From the NCBI RefSeq assembly GCF_021295345.1, contig NZ_JAIMJB010000001.1, positions 310,001 to 374,000 of the forward strand: a stretch of 64,000 nucleotides of DNA, given 5' to 3'. Positions within the stretch are counted from its first letter, which is position 1; each line of letters opens with the position of its first letter. Source of the DNA: Motilimonas eburnea (GTDB lineage Bacteria; Pseudomonadota; Gammaproteobacteria; Enterobacterales; CBDFNC01). A model generated the notes under the pieces. That model did no database searches, had not been told where the DNA came from, and saw only the letters and a program-made list of their open reading frames with translations. Below, one piece after another: positions 55,159 through 63,174 of the stretch. The position numbers were made by a program, and so were the translations under genes.

Positions 55159-55992
55159 ATGAAATTATCTTTAAAACAATGCCTTGGTGCTATTTCTGCG
55201 GTATTTTTAGTGGCTGCTTGTAGTGATAAACCAGCGCCAGAGCAAACTCAATCTGAGCCCAAAGCGCAAGTTGAAACTATCAAAGTGGGCGCCATTGCAG
55301 GCGCTGAAGCGCAACTTGTTGAGGTGGCAGCCACTGTGGCGAAGGAGAAATTTAACCTTAACGTGGAAGTGGTGACCTTTACCGATTATGTGACGCCTAA
55401 CATTGCCCTGTCAGATGGCAGCATCGATGCCAATGCGTTTCAACACCAACCTTACCTAGATACCATGGTAAAAGATCGTGGCTTTAAAATCGTTAACGTA
55501 GCCAATACCTTTGTTTACCCCATTGCGGCTTACTCGAAGAAAATTAAAGATATTAGTGAGCTAGAACAAGGCGCTAGTATTGCGATCCCAAATGATCCAA
55601 CCAACCAAGGGCGCTCGTTAATTTTATTAGCAAAACAAGGCTTGTTCACACTCAAAGAAGATGCGGGCCTAAACGCAAGCATTATGGACGTGGTTGACAA
55701 TCCAAAAGGCTTTAAATTTGTTGAGCTAGAAGCGGCGCAACTACCGCGTTCACTGGATGATGTAGCGTTGGCGGTGATCAACACCACTTATGCTTCTTCA
55801 ATCGATTTATTACCTACCCGTGATGGATTATTTGTTGAAGACAAAGATTCACCGTATGTGAACATCATTGCAACACGCGAAGACAATAAAGACGCACAAC
55901 AAGTCGCGCAATTTATTCAATCTTTCCAATCAGAGCAGGTATACCAAGCAGCCCAAGAGCTGTTTAAAGGCAGTGTCGTAAAAGGCTGGTAA
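55159..55992 (+). CDS. metQ: Methionine-binding lipoprotein MetQ
   Basis: ~277 aa NlpA-family lipoprotein: lipobox LVAAC with lipid-modified Cys near residue 21, then VGAIAGAEAQLVEVAATVAK and GSIDANAFQHQPYLD. ATG 55159 with GTGGAAA 6-8 nt upstream is preferred over GTG 55147. Completes metNIQ. Confidence 0.94.
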   Translation: MKLSLKQCLGAISAVFLVAACSDKPAPEQTQSEPKAQVETIKVGAIAGAEAQLVEVAATVAKEKFNLNVEVVTFTDYVTPNIALSDGSIDANAFQHQPYLDTMVKDRGFKIVNVANTFVYPIAAYSKKIKDISELEQGASIAIPNDPTNQGRSLILLAKQGLFTLKEDAGLNASIMDVVDNPKGFKFVELEAAQLPRSLDDVALAVINTTYASSIDLLPTRDGLFVEDKDSPYVNIIATREDNKDAQQVAQFIQSFQSEQVYQAAQELFKGSVVKGW

Positions 55993-56024
55993 GCGAGCAC
56001 TTGAATTGCCCTAAAAAGTAAAAC

Positions 56025-56051
56025 AGCCACCCAAGTCGCGGTGGCTTTTTT
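56025..56051 (+). terminator. metNIQ terminator
   Basis: AGCCACC-CAAGTCGC-GGTGGCT followed by six T residues, 32 bp after metQ. Confidence 0.9.
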
Positions 56052-56089
56052 ATGTTCAGAAGACCTAAGCGACAGGCTTCAATAAGAGG

Positions 56090-56551
56090 TTATCGTTCTG
56101 CCATGGCCATAATGGCTTGCCACTCTTGCTCCGTCACAGGTTGCACCGATAACCTACCTTGTTTCAATAACACCATCTCGGCCAATGCCGGATTGGCTTT
56201 AATCCTAGCTAAGCTGATTTCTCGCTTAAAGCTCGTTTGATGCTTAATATCAACACAAAACCAGCGCGGGGTTTCAAAGCTGGCTTTGGGGTCAAAGTAT
56301 TTGCTGTTTTCATCAAATTGCGCAGGATCAGGGTAGGCTGCGCGCACTATTTCCGCCGTGCCTACTATGCCTATGTGTTTACATTGGCTGTGATAAAACA
56401 AAACGTGATCGCCCAGGCTCACTTGATCGCGTAAAAAGTTCCTCGCCTGATAGTTGCGAATGCCGTCCCACTTGGCTGTTTGCTCGGGTGCCGTTGCCAA
56501 ATCTCGAATGCTGTAATCATCAGGCTCTGATTTAAATAACCAGTACTTCAT
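56090..56551 (-). CDS. EVE-domain protein (modified-base reader type)
   Basis: 153 aa; KYWLFKSEPDDYSIRDL, GDHVLFYHSQCKHIGIVGTA and RWFCVDIKHQTSFKREI define a complete EVE (PUA-like) domain thought to bind modified nucleobases. ATG 56551 follows AGGAA at 7 nt; the frame extending to 56641 overlaps xthA and lacks support. It lies 10 bp after xthA on the same strand, so an operon with a DNA repair nuclease is likely. Confidence 0.9.
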   Translation of the reverse strand: MKYWLFKSEPDDYSIRDLATAPEQTAKWDGIRNYQARNFLRDQVSLGDHVLFYHSQCKHIGIVGTAEIVRAAYPDPAQFDENSKYFDPKASFETPRWFCVDIKHQTSFKREISLARIKANPALAEMVLLKQGRLSVQPVTEQEWQAIMAMAER

Positions 56552-56561
56552 GGATGAGTTC

Positions 56562-57371
56562 CTATTCGTTAAATTCAGTCCAGATAGGTGCATGATCCGA
56601 GGGCTTTTCGATACCGCGCAGCTCATAATCAATCCCCGCATTGATGGCTTTTGCGGCTAATGATGGGGTTGCTAAAATCACATCAATACGCAGGCCGCGG
56701 TTATCATCAAAGCCTTTAGAACGGTAATCAAACCAGCTGAATTGATCGGTTACATCTGGGTGTAGTTGGCGAAACGTATCCTCTAAGCCCCAATCGGTTA
56801 GGCGTTTAAGCCATTCACGCTCTTCGGGTTGAAAGCTACATTTGCCCGTTTTTAACCAACGTTTGGCATTGGCTTCGCCGATACCTATGTCTTGATCCGT
56901 GGGGGATATATTGATGTCACCCATGACGATAAGTTGTTCGTCAGGGTGATGCTCGGTCTCAAGATAGTGTTGTAAATCTTTATAAAACTGACGCTTATAG
57001 GGAAATTTGGTTTCATGGTTAATGTTATCCCCTTGGGGAAAGTAACCGTTCAGGATACGCACTGGCTGGCCTTGCTGATCGGCTACCGTGACCATGATCA
57101 TCCGACGCTGGGCATCGTCAGTATCCGTAGCAAAGCCTTTTTGTACCGCTAAAGGTGGCTGTTTACATAACATGGCGACGCCGTAGTGGGCTTTCTGGCC
57201 ATGGAAATAAACATGGTAGCCTAGGGCCTCAACATCGGCGAGGGGAAAGGCTTCATCATGGACTTTAATTTCTTGAAGGCCAATCACATCAGGCTGATGC
57301 TTTTCGATCAGCGCTGCCAACTGATGTAAGCGGGCGCGCAGGCCATTAATATTAAACGATACTACCTTCAT
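56562..57371 (-). CDS. xthA: Exodeoxyribonuclease III
   Basis: 269 aa; [26 protein letters not shown] (catalytic Glu), [15 protein letters not shown] and the C-terminal [12 protein letters not shown] / [12 protein letters not shown] (catalytic Asp-His) are ExoIII motifs. Repairs AP sites and 3'-blocked ends. ATG 57371 follows AAGGGGC; the longer frame to 57395 is not needed. Confidence 0.94.
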   Translation of the reverse strand: MKVVSFNINGLRARLHQLAALIEKHQPDVIGLQEIKVHDEAFPLADVEALGYHVYFHGQKAHYGVAMLCKQPPLAVQKGFATDTDDAQRRMIMVTVADQQGQPVRILNGYFPQGDNINHETKFPYKRQFYKDLQHYLETEHHPDEQLIVMGDINISPTDQDIGIGEANAKRWLKTGKCSFQPEEREWLKRLTDWGLEDTFRQLHPDVTDQFSWFDYRSKGFDDNRGLRIDVILATPSLAAKAINAGIDYELRGIEKPSDHAPIWTEFNE

Positions 57372-57432
57372 TGTGTGCCCCTTGGTAAAAATCAAAGAGG
57401 CACATACTAGAGCAGCCGTTTTTATTATTCAA

Positions 57433-57492
57433 TATACCCAATCAACTTGAAGGCGCTCTGAAATCAAGCATATCTAAGTTGATTAGGTATAC
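57433..57492. repeat. Dispersed palindromic element, copy E
   Basis: TATACCCAATCAACTTGA at the left and TCTAAGTTGATTAGGTATAC at the right flank AGGCGCTCTGAAATCAAGCA, which shares GGCGCTCTGAAA with copy A. 60 bp, between the EamA transporter stop and xthA start. Confidence 0.8.
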
Positions 57493-57495
57493 ATC

Positions 57496-58383
57496 TTAAA
57501 CGGATGGCTCTGAGACCAGTTTGTTCTCCTTTTTATGCTGCTGGCTAACATACACACCAAGAAAAATCAGTGCAATGGCAGCGCCTTGCACTAAGGTAAT
57601 GGTCTCACCTAGCAGTAGTACGGCCAGCAACAAGGCAAACACCGGGGTTAAATTAGAGAATGCGGCGACCTTGAGGACACTGATCTTTGAAATCGAGTAG
57701 TTATACAAGCCATAAGCTCCCAAGGTAACAAAGGCGCCGAGGTAAAAAATACTGAGTAACCCCGCGGTATTGTGCTCCGTTGGAAAAGGCGTCAGGGCCG
57801 CTTGAGGAGCGAAAAATAAACTGCCGCTGATGCCTTGTAAAGCAATCAAGGTTAAAGGGGAGTAGCGAGTGCAGAGTTTTTTCACACATAAGGTGTAAAC
57901 GGCAGCAAAAAACAGCGCAATGATTTCTAAGGTGTTACCAAGCAGAGGATTAGGCGCGTGCTCGGACGTTTCTGAAACGAGGGACAGTAAAATACTGCCG
58001 CCAATACATAAGGTAAAACCCAGTGCGATGGTTGAGCTACAACGTTCCTTTAGCACAAACCAGGCAAGCAACGCGACAAAAATAGGCAGGCAAGAAACTA
58101 ACACACCGGCTTGTGCCGCCGAGGTATATTGCATGGCTTGACCTTCAAACCAAAAGTAGAGGCAGGGCTCCGCTGCGCTCATGAGCAGTAGCAGTTTCCA
58201 ATCGCCAGCTTGGTAGCTAAAGCGGCGTACCCAGCGCCACAAAAATAAGCAACAAATTAGGGTGGTGGACATGCGTAAAAACATAACCCACTCAGGAGGA
58301 TAGAAAAGGATGGCCTGTTTAAGGGCAATGTATGAACTGCCCCAGATAATCATGGCGATTGTCAGGCAAAGGCTTGCTGGCAT
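57496..58383 (-). CDS. EamA-family (DMT) transporter
   Basis: 295 aa, ten helices in two EamA repeats (GSSYIALKQAILFYPPEWVM; FSNLTPVFALLLAVLLLGET). A drug/metabolite exporter of unknown substrate. Weak ribosome site before ATG 58383. The gene stands between xthA and the channel gene, all minus strand. Confidence 0.87.
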   Translation of the reverse strand: MPASLCLTIAMIIWGSSYIALKQAILFYPPEWVMFLRMSTTLICCLFLWRWVRRFSYQAGDWKLLLLMSAAEPCLYFWFEGQAMQYTSAAQAGVLVSCLPIFVALLAWFVLKERCSSTIALGFTLCIGGSILLSLVSETSEHAPNPLLGNTLEIIALFFAAVYTLCVKKLCTRYSPLTLIALQGISGSLFFAPQAALTPFPTEHNTAGLLSIFYLGAFVTLGAYGLYNYSISKISVLKVAAFSNLTPVFALLLAVLLLGETITLVQGAAIALIFLGVYVSQQHKKENKLVSEPSV

Positions 58384-58485
58384 GTAAATTAGTCCGTTAA
58401 TTTATCTTTGTATTGAATATTTTTTGGCTAATCTACCTAGTTTTTATGCTTTTATCTAGTTTGATGTTGTGTATTTGTAAAGTAT

Positions 58486-59487
58486 TTATCGTGTCATCTT
58501 CTTCACAAATACCACCACGAACAAGGCAAGGGTAAAACTGCCCGTAAAGGCTTCGATCGCGGCCATGCCACGCGACAAACCGACGGGGGTAAAGTCGCCA
58601 TAGCCCAAGGTGGTAAAGGTTACCACGCTGTAATATAGGCATTCTAAAAAGGCGATACCATTGGTGAGTAAATCGGCTTGATGATCAAAGGCGACAATGT
58701 CACCCGCAAAGCTGATGCCAAAGAAAAAATAAAAGATGGCGCTGGCGATGATCAGCAAGAGGGAGAAGAGCACCACGCGAATGGGCTCTTCACCGTAGCC
58801 ACAGAATAAATCCACGGTTTTGGAAAATAAGCGAGAGAAAGAAAATAACGGCATTTGATAGCGACGCATGGTCAGCTCTCGCTGCAAAAACGGGCCAGCT
58901 AAAGAAAATAAACCTTGCAGCTCACTGGCTTTGCGCAAATCCCGGTATATCTCTTCGGCTTGTTCATAGTTGTCTAACATGGCTTCCATGTCGTGGCGTT
59001 TTTTGGCTTGCTCTGCGCGTTTTTCTTGCAGTAACGTCTGACCTACCTTGATGTTATCTATTTTAGCTTTTAACAGCTTGACTCCAAGCAAGTTGCAGTC
59101 GCCAAGGTGTACGCAATGGAGATTGGCGCCGGTGAGGTCGGCCTTCATTAAGCTACCTTTGCACAAGGATGCATTAAACAGATGTGCGCCGCGTAGGTTA
59201 GCGCGATAAAAGTCACTGCCACTGAGATCATAGCCGGTTTTGGCTTTCGGCTTAACCAGATTAACCCCTTCAAGGTTGGCTCGTTGCAATGCTAGGCCAT
59301 GTAACATGCCGCCATCTTTGGCATATTGTTCCAGGCGTTTAGGTATGTCATCGCCGGATTTATCTGCGTCAGGATCGTGCCAAAAGCACAAACCGTGGGG
59401 GCCAGCTTTTTGCTCACACCTTGCTCCTAGGTGGTCATGATAGGTACAGCAAGTATGTTGGGCTGAGGAATTACTACTCGATGCCAT
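58486..59487 (-). CDS. Pentapeptide-repeat two-TM potassium channel
   Basis: 333 aa: an N-terminal Cys/His cluster (~13-37: CC..H.H....C.........C..H) that could bind zinc; a pentapeptide-repeat region (~60-155, including ANLEG, ANLRG, ADLTG, ANLHC units); a coiled or helical linker (~155-205); TM1 ~238-257; pore helix with selectivity filter TLGYGD (293-298); TM2 ~308-328. One pore per chain implies a tetramer, with the repeats as a cytosolic gating or assembly domain. AAGGAT precedes the ATG. Confidence 0.88.
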   Translation of the reverse strand: MASSSNSSAQHTCCTYHDHLGARCEQKAGPHGLCFWHDPDADKSGDDIPKRLEQYAKDGGMLHGLALQRANLEGVNLVKPKAKTGYDLSGSDFYRANLRGAHLFNASLCKGSLMKADLTGANLHCVHLGDCNLLGVKLLKAKIDNIKVGQTLLQEKRAEQAKKRHDMEAMLDNYEQAEEIYRDLRKASELQGLFSLAGPFLQRELTMRRYQMPLFSFSRLFSKTVDLFCGYGEEPIRVVLFSLLLIIASAIFYFFFGISFAGDIVAFDHQADLLTNGIAFLECLYYSVVTFTTLGYGDFTPVGLSRGMAAIEAFTGSFTLALFVVVFVKKMTR

Positions 59488-59533
59488 TTCTCATCCTTAC
59501 AAGCCAACTCACAGTTAGTATAGGCCAGTTATT

Positions 59534-59581
59534 AGCCCTTGCCACAGCCCTTGGCACAGCCCTTGGCACAACCCTTGTCTC
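59534..59581. repeat. 12-bp tandem repeat upstream of the channel gene
   Basis: AGCCCTTGCCAC, AGCCCTTGGCAC (twice) and AACCCTTGTCTC in tandem in the 219-bp gap between the divergent channel and reductase genes. Confidence 0.65.
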
Positions 59582-59706
59582 AGTCGTCGAGCATTAAGCT
59601 GACTCGTATTACGTTCGATTTTTTAGGATTAACGTTGCTAAAAAGCCTACTTGTTTTCGATTAATTGTAAATTAAGATAAAGAAAAACAGTGAAGAGGGT
59701 AACAAC

Positions 59707-60669
59707 ATGGGCTTATTAGTAGACGGACAGTGGCATGACAAATGGTATGACACCGGTAAAACGAAAGGGGAGTTTAAGCGCGAACTAAGCCAGTTTCGCC
59801 ACCTTATAGAGCCCAACAGTTCTGAAGGCTTTACCCCTGATTCGGGTCGCTATCACCTTTATGTTTCGTTAGCTTGCCCTTGGGCTCATCGCACCCTAAT
59901 TTTTCGCCAGTTAAAAGGCTTAGCGCCCCATATATCCGTGTCTGTAGTTAGCCCGGATATGCTCTCCCATGGCTGGGAGTTTGACCCTGAGCAGGGGCTA
60001 GAAGACGATCTTTACCACAGCCAATACTTGTATCAAATATATCAAAAAGCCGATCCTCACTACACGGGTCGGGTGACGGTACCTATTTTATGGGACAAAC
60101 AAACTCAGCGCATCGTGAATAATGAATCGGCTGAAATTATCCGGATATTTAATAGCGCCTTCAATGAGTTAACTAATAATGAACGGGATTACTATCCACG
60201 CCCATTAAGGGATAAAATAGACGCTATTAATGCACCGATTTATGACAATGTGAACAACGGCGTTTACCGCTGCGGCTTCGCGACCACTCAAGCTGCCTAT
60301 GAGTCGGCATTTAAAGCACTGTTTGCAGAACTGGATAAATTAGAGCAGCACCTTTCTTGCCACCGGTATCTGTTGGGCGATCAGTTAACCGAAGCGGATT
60401 GGCGGTTATTTACAACCTTAGTGCGTTTTGATGCGGTTTACGTCGGGCATTTTAAATGCAATCAAGCGCGTATTGTTGACTACCCCCATCTTCAAGGTTA
60501 TCTCAAAGAGCTGTATCAAATGCCAGGGGTGGCTGAAACGGTGAATATGGATCACATCAAGCGTCATTACTATTTCAGTCACACCATGATAAATCCGACT
60601 CAAGTGGTGCCTGTTGGGCCGGCATTAGACTTGGATTCACCTCATCATCGTGAGCAAATTACAGCTTAA
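59707..60669 (+). CDS. yqjG: Glutathionyl-hydroquinone reductase (YqjG/Xi-class GST)
   Basis: 320 aa; SLACPWAHRT gives catalytic Cys57, and VPILWDKQTQRIVNNESAEI plus RLFTTLVRFDAVYVGHFKCN match YqjG/ECM4-type S-glutathionyl-hydroquinone reductases that reduce glutathionyl-quinols. GAGGG precedes the ATG by 8 nt. Converges on the REC-TPR gene 12 bp away. Confidence 0.93.
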   Translation: MGLLVDGQWHDKWYDTGKTKGEFKRELSQFRHLIEPNSSEGFTPDSGRYHLYVSLACPWAHRTLIFRQLKGLAPHISVSVVSPDMLSHGWEFDPEQGLEDDLYHSQYLYQIYQKADPHYTGRVTVPILWDKQTQRIVNNESAEIIRIFNSAFNELTNNERDYYPRPLRDKIDAINAPIYDNVNNGVYRCGFATTQAAYESAFKALFAELDKLEQHLSCHRYLLGDQLTEADWRLFTTLVRFDAVYVGHFKCNQARIVDYPHLQGYLKELYQMPGVAETVNMDHIKRHYYFSHTMINPTQVVPVGPALDLDSPHHREQITA

Positions 60670-60680
60670 GGGCCATTTGG

Positions 60681-62339
60681 CTATTTACGTTTACTGGTTT
60701 TGGCGACGGCTTGATGAAAGTCGTCTTTAAGGGATAGAAAGCGTTCTCGGTGGCTGGCTGAGAGCGGCATACCTTCAAGACTGCCGATGCAAGCCTCACA
60801 TTCGTCAGTGTACTTACGTGCTTGCTTGTTATCTAACAATAACAATTTGATGGTTGCTTGCAGCTTGTTGATGGCCGCCCCTGAGTTCATCGGCGCTTTT
60901 TTCAATGCGCGATCAAAGTAACCGCGGGCCGTTTCATAGTCTTCATGCTCGTAAGCTTGCTTACCCGCTTTATTTAAGTCATTAAAAGTGGTGAGCGCTT
61001 CTTTCATTTCACCTTGGGTCACGGCTGTTAAGGTTTTGCTCGTGACTTCATCGACGACATCACGTTTTGATAAGGTGTCGGCCATCAGCTCCGCGTATTC
61101 GTATTCACCTATCCCTACTAAAGCCAGCATGGACTCCGCCAAGATAGGGGTTGAAGCGTCATCGTGTTGCTCCAAGATAGGCTCAATGGCATGTAGTAAG
61201 GTGCGCTTTGCTTTGAGCATCTCGCCTTTGGCCTCATGAACGCGGGCATGACAGATGCTTTCATACATATCAAAATCGAAGTCTTCTTGGCGACCTTCTT
61301 CGTGACGCCCTTTAAACAGGGCGGAATGCACATCTTGCAAAATCCGGTTACGGCGATGGATATCATCGGTGTGCTTCGCCGCTTCTAAGATACTGCGAAT
61401 ATAATTAGCAAGGTGCTCGATGGCGGGATAAAACGAATTTCTCGAGAGCTGAAGGATCGCGCCAAAGCTATCTTTCGCCATCTCATACTCGTGGGCATCG
61501 GTGGCGAGACGGGCTAATAAGCGATGACGTTCGACACTGTGGTAAGCCAGTTCTGCAGCGCGTGTTACTATGCTCAAAGCTTTTTCGGCGTTGCCTTTTC
61601 CCTCATAGGCTCGGCCTAGCCATTCATAAGCATCAATCAATAATGAATTGGATTTAATGACTTTTTCTAACGTGGTGATCGCCTTATCATGCTCACCTTG
61701 CAGAAAATAGACTTTACCTAAGGTGATACAAGCCCAAGTAAACTCGCGTTGCTCAACGATTTTTTCCAGAAGTACCTGAGCTGAATCATAGCGTTCGGTA
61801 CGGATCAGCATTTCAGCCATTAGGTTGCGACAGTAGTTTTTATATCGCGTATCTTCTTTGAGTTTGCGTCGGCATAACGCCGCGACCTGATCATATTTTT
61901 GATCCCGCAATGCAGTGAATATGTCGATTAACTCACTTTTCTTGCGAAAACAGCGTTGGATACGCGTGTCGAGCTGGTGGCCAGAAAAAGGCTTCATTAA
62001 ATAATCATCGGGCTCAAGCTCAAGGGCGGTCAGCACCATAGACCGAGAGTTATCGCCGGTGACGATGATGAAAATAGACTCAACACTCACTAAATTATTG
62101 CGTTTCAAATACTCTAATAACTGCCGCCCATTTCTTCCCGTACCTAAATTGTAATCAACCAACAAAAGGTCAAATGGCACTTCGCGACACAGCTTCACCG
62201 CCGCCTCTGCGTTATCTGCAAAATAGACTGCAGTGCAACCTAAATTGGCCAACATGGCTTTGAGCATCACTTGAAAGGCGCGTTGATCATCAACGATCAA
62301 CACCTTCTTGCTGTGGTAACGGTAAAGTTCTTGTTCCAA
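60681..62339 (-). CDS. REC-TPR response regulator
   Basis: 552 aa: REC (~10-130) with Asp62 in LLLVDYNLG and Lys117 in LMKPF, then TPR repeats (~140-520), such as TLGKVYFLQGEHDKAITTLE and YEWLGRAYEGKGNAEKALSI. No DNA-binding or enzymatic output; likely signals by protein binding. The start is TTG 62339 with AGGAAA 6 nt upstream. No cognate kinase adjacent. Confidence 0.9.
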   Translation of the reverse strand: MEQELYRYHSKKVLIVDDQRAFQVMLKAMLANLGCTAVYFADNAEAAVKLCREVPFDLLLVDYNLGTGRNGRQLLEYLKRNNLVSVESIFIIVTGDNSRSMVLTALELEPDDYLMKPFSGHQLDTRIQRCFRKKSELIDIFTALRDQKYDQVAALCRRKLKEDTRYKNYCRNLMAEMLIRTERYDSAQVLLEKIVEQREFTWACITLGKVYFLQGEHDKAITTLEKVIKSNSLLIDAYEWLGRAYEGKGNAEKALSIVTRAAELAYHSVERHRLLARLATDAHEYEMAKDSFGAILQLSRNSFYPAIEHLANYIRSILEAAKHTDDIHRRNRILQDVHSALFKGRHEEGRQEDFDFDMYESICHARVHEAKGEMLKAKRTLLHAIEPILEQHDDASTPILAESMLALVGIGEYEYAELMADTLSKRDVVDEVTSKTLTAVTQGEMKEALTTFNDLNKAGKQAYEHEDYETARGYFDRALKKAPMNSGAAINKLQATIKLLLLDNKQARKYTDECEACIGSLEGMPLSASHRERFLSLKDDFHQAVAKTSKRK

Positions 62340-62595
62340 ACAGGTTTCCTAAAGGCTAACTCAATCTTAGTGAGTAAATTAAAGGGCCATATCTCCGCTC
62401 ATCTGATCCCTGACATGGATGGCGCCGATTGTTGATGGCTGCTCAACAAGGATATTGTAGTCAAAGGATAATCAACAAGCGACCATGACAGGTACATTGC
62501 CACAGGGATTATAGGAAGATGCAAAAAAATGTTCATGTTTTTTAGCTTCACGCCGATAAAAACAATAACACCAACCAAAAGCAGTGTGCAGCTTA

Positions 62596-63135
62596 ATGAT
62601 TTCAGGCCAAATACGCGAACTTTTACTCACCGATGAATTGCAGCTGGGCAATACCCTTAACCAAGCAGTGCATCAAGGTCATCGAGCGCAGTTTTCACTG
62701 CTGCTGAGTATGCTTTGCGCCGATGTGCCTGAGTGGCCGCAGTTTGCCTTGGTCGATAAACCCTTGATGAAAAAGGCCGATGCGGATTTTCGTCGTGAAT
62801 TTGGCTTGCCTAAACCTATCCCATTAAGAGGCGTGGGCATCAGTGCTGAGCGCGCTAAAGCATACAGCGAACTCACCAATCAAGGCCTTACCAGTTCGGT
62901 CAGATTAATGGAATTACTTGAGCCGAAACCCCTTTGCCAACCCGATAGCACAGGCGGCCTAGGTCAAGAAGTGCTAGACAACATCAGCCTGAAAAAACGC
63001 CTGCAATGGATGGAGCAACTAGATAAGGCCGTGCCTAAACCCGTTAAATACGATCAAGTAAGCATGAATCAAGTGATTGAAGGCTTTGATTACAGCAAAG
63101 AGCTCAAGCTGCACAGATTGGATATGGTGGCTTAA
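62596..63135 (+). CDS. Conserved unknown protein, possibly VC2046/SO_2500 family
   Basis: ~179 aa from ATG 62596 (GTG 62584 is also in frame). ELQLGNTLNQAVHQGHRAQF and SLLLSMLCADVPEW resemble the VC2046/SO_2500 family of Vibrio/Shewanella, recalled rather than searched. Function unknown; no signal peptide. It converges on purU. The 240-bp gap before it has no other gene. Confidence 0.65.
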   Translation: MISGQIRELLLTDELQLGNTLNQAVHQGHRAQFSLLLSMLCADVPEWPQFALVDKPLMKKADADFRREFGLPKPIPLRGVGISAERAKAYSELTNQGLTSSVRLMELLEPKPLCQPDSTGGLGQEVLDNISLKKRLQWMEQLDKAVPKPVKYDQVSMNQVIEGFDYSKELKLHRLDMVA

Positions 63136-63160
63136 GGCCCTTAGCGTTTCACAAAGGGCC
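63136..63160. terminator. Convergent hairpin between the unknown gene and purU
   Basis: GGCCCTT and AAGGGCC pair across an 11-nt loop immediately after the stop at 63135. Confidence 0.5.
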
Positions 63161-63174
63161 CAATACAAACCGGC

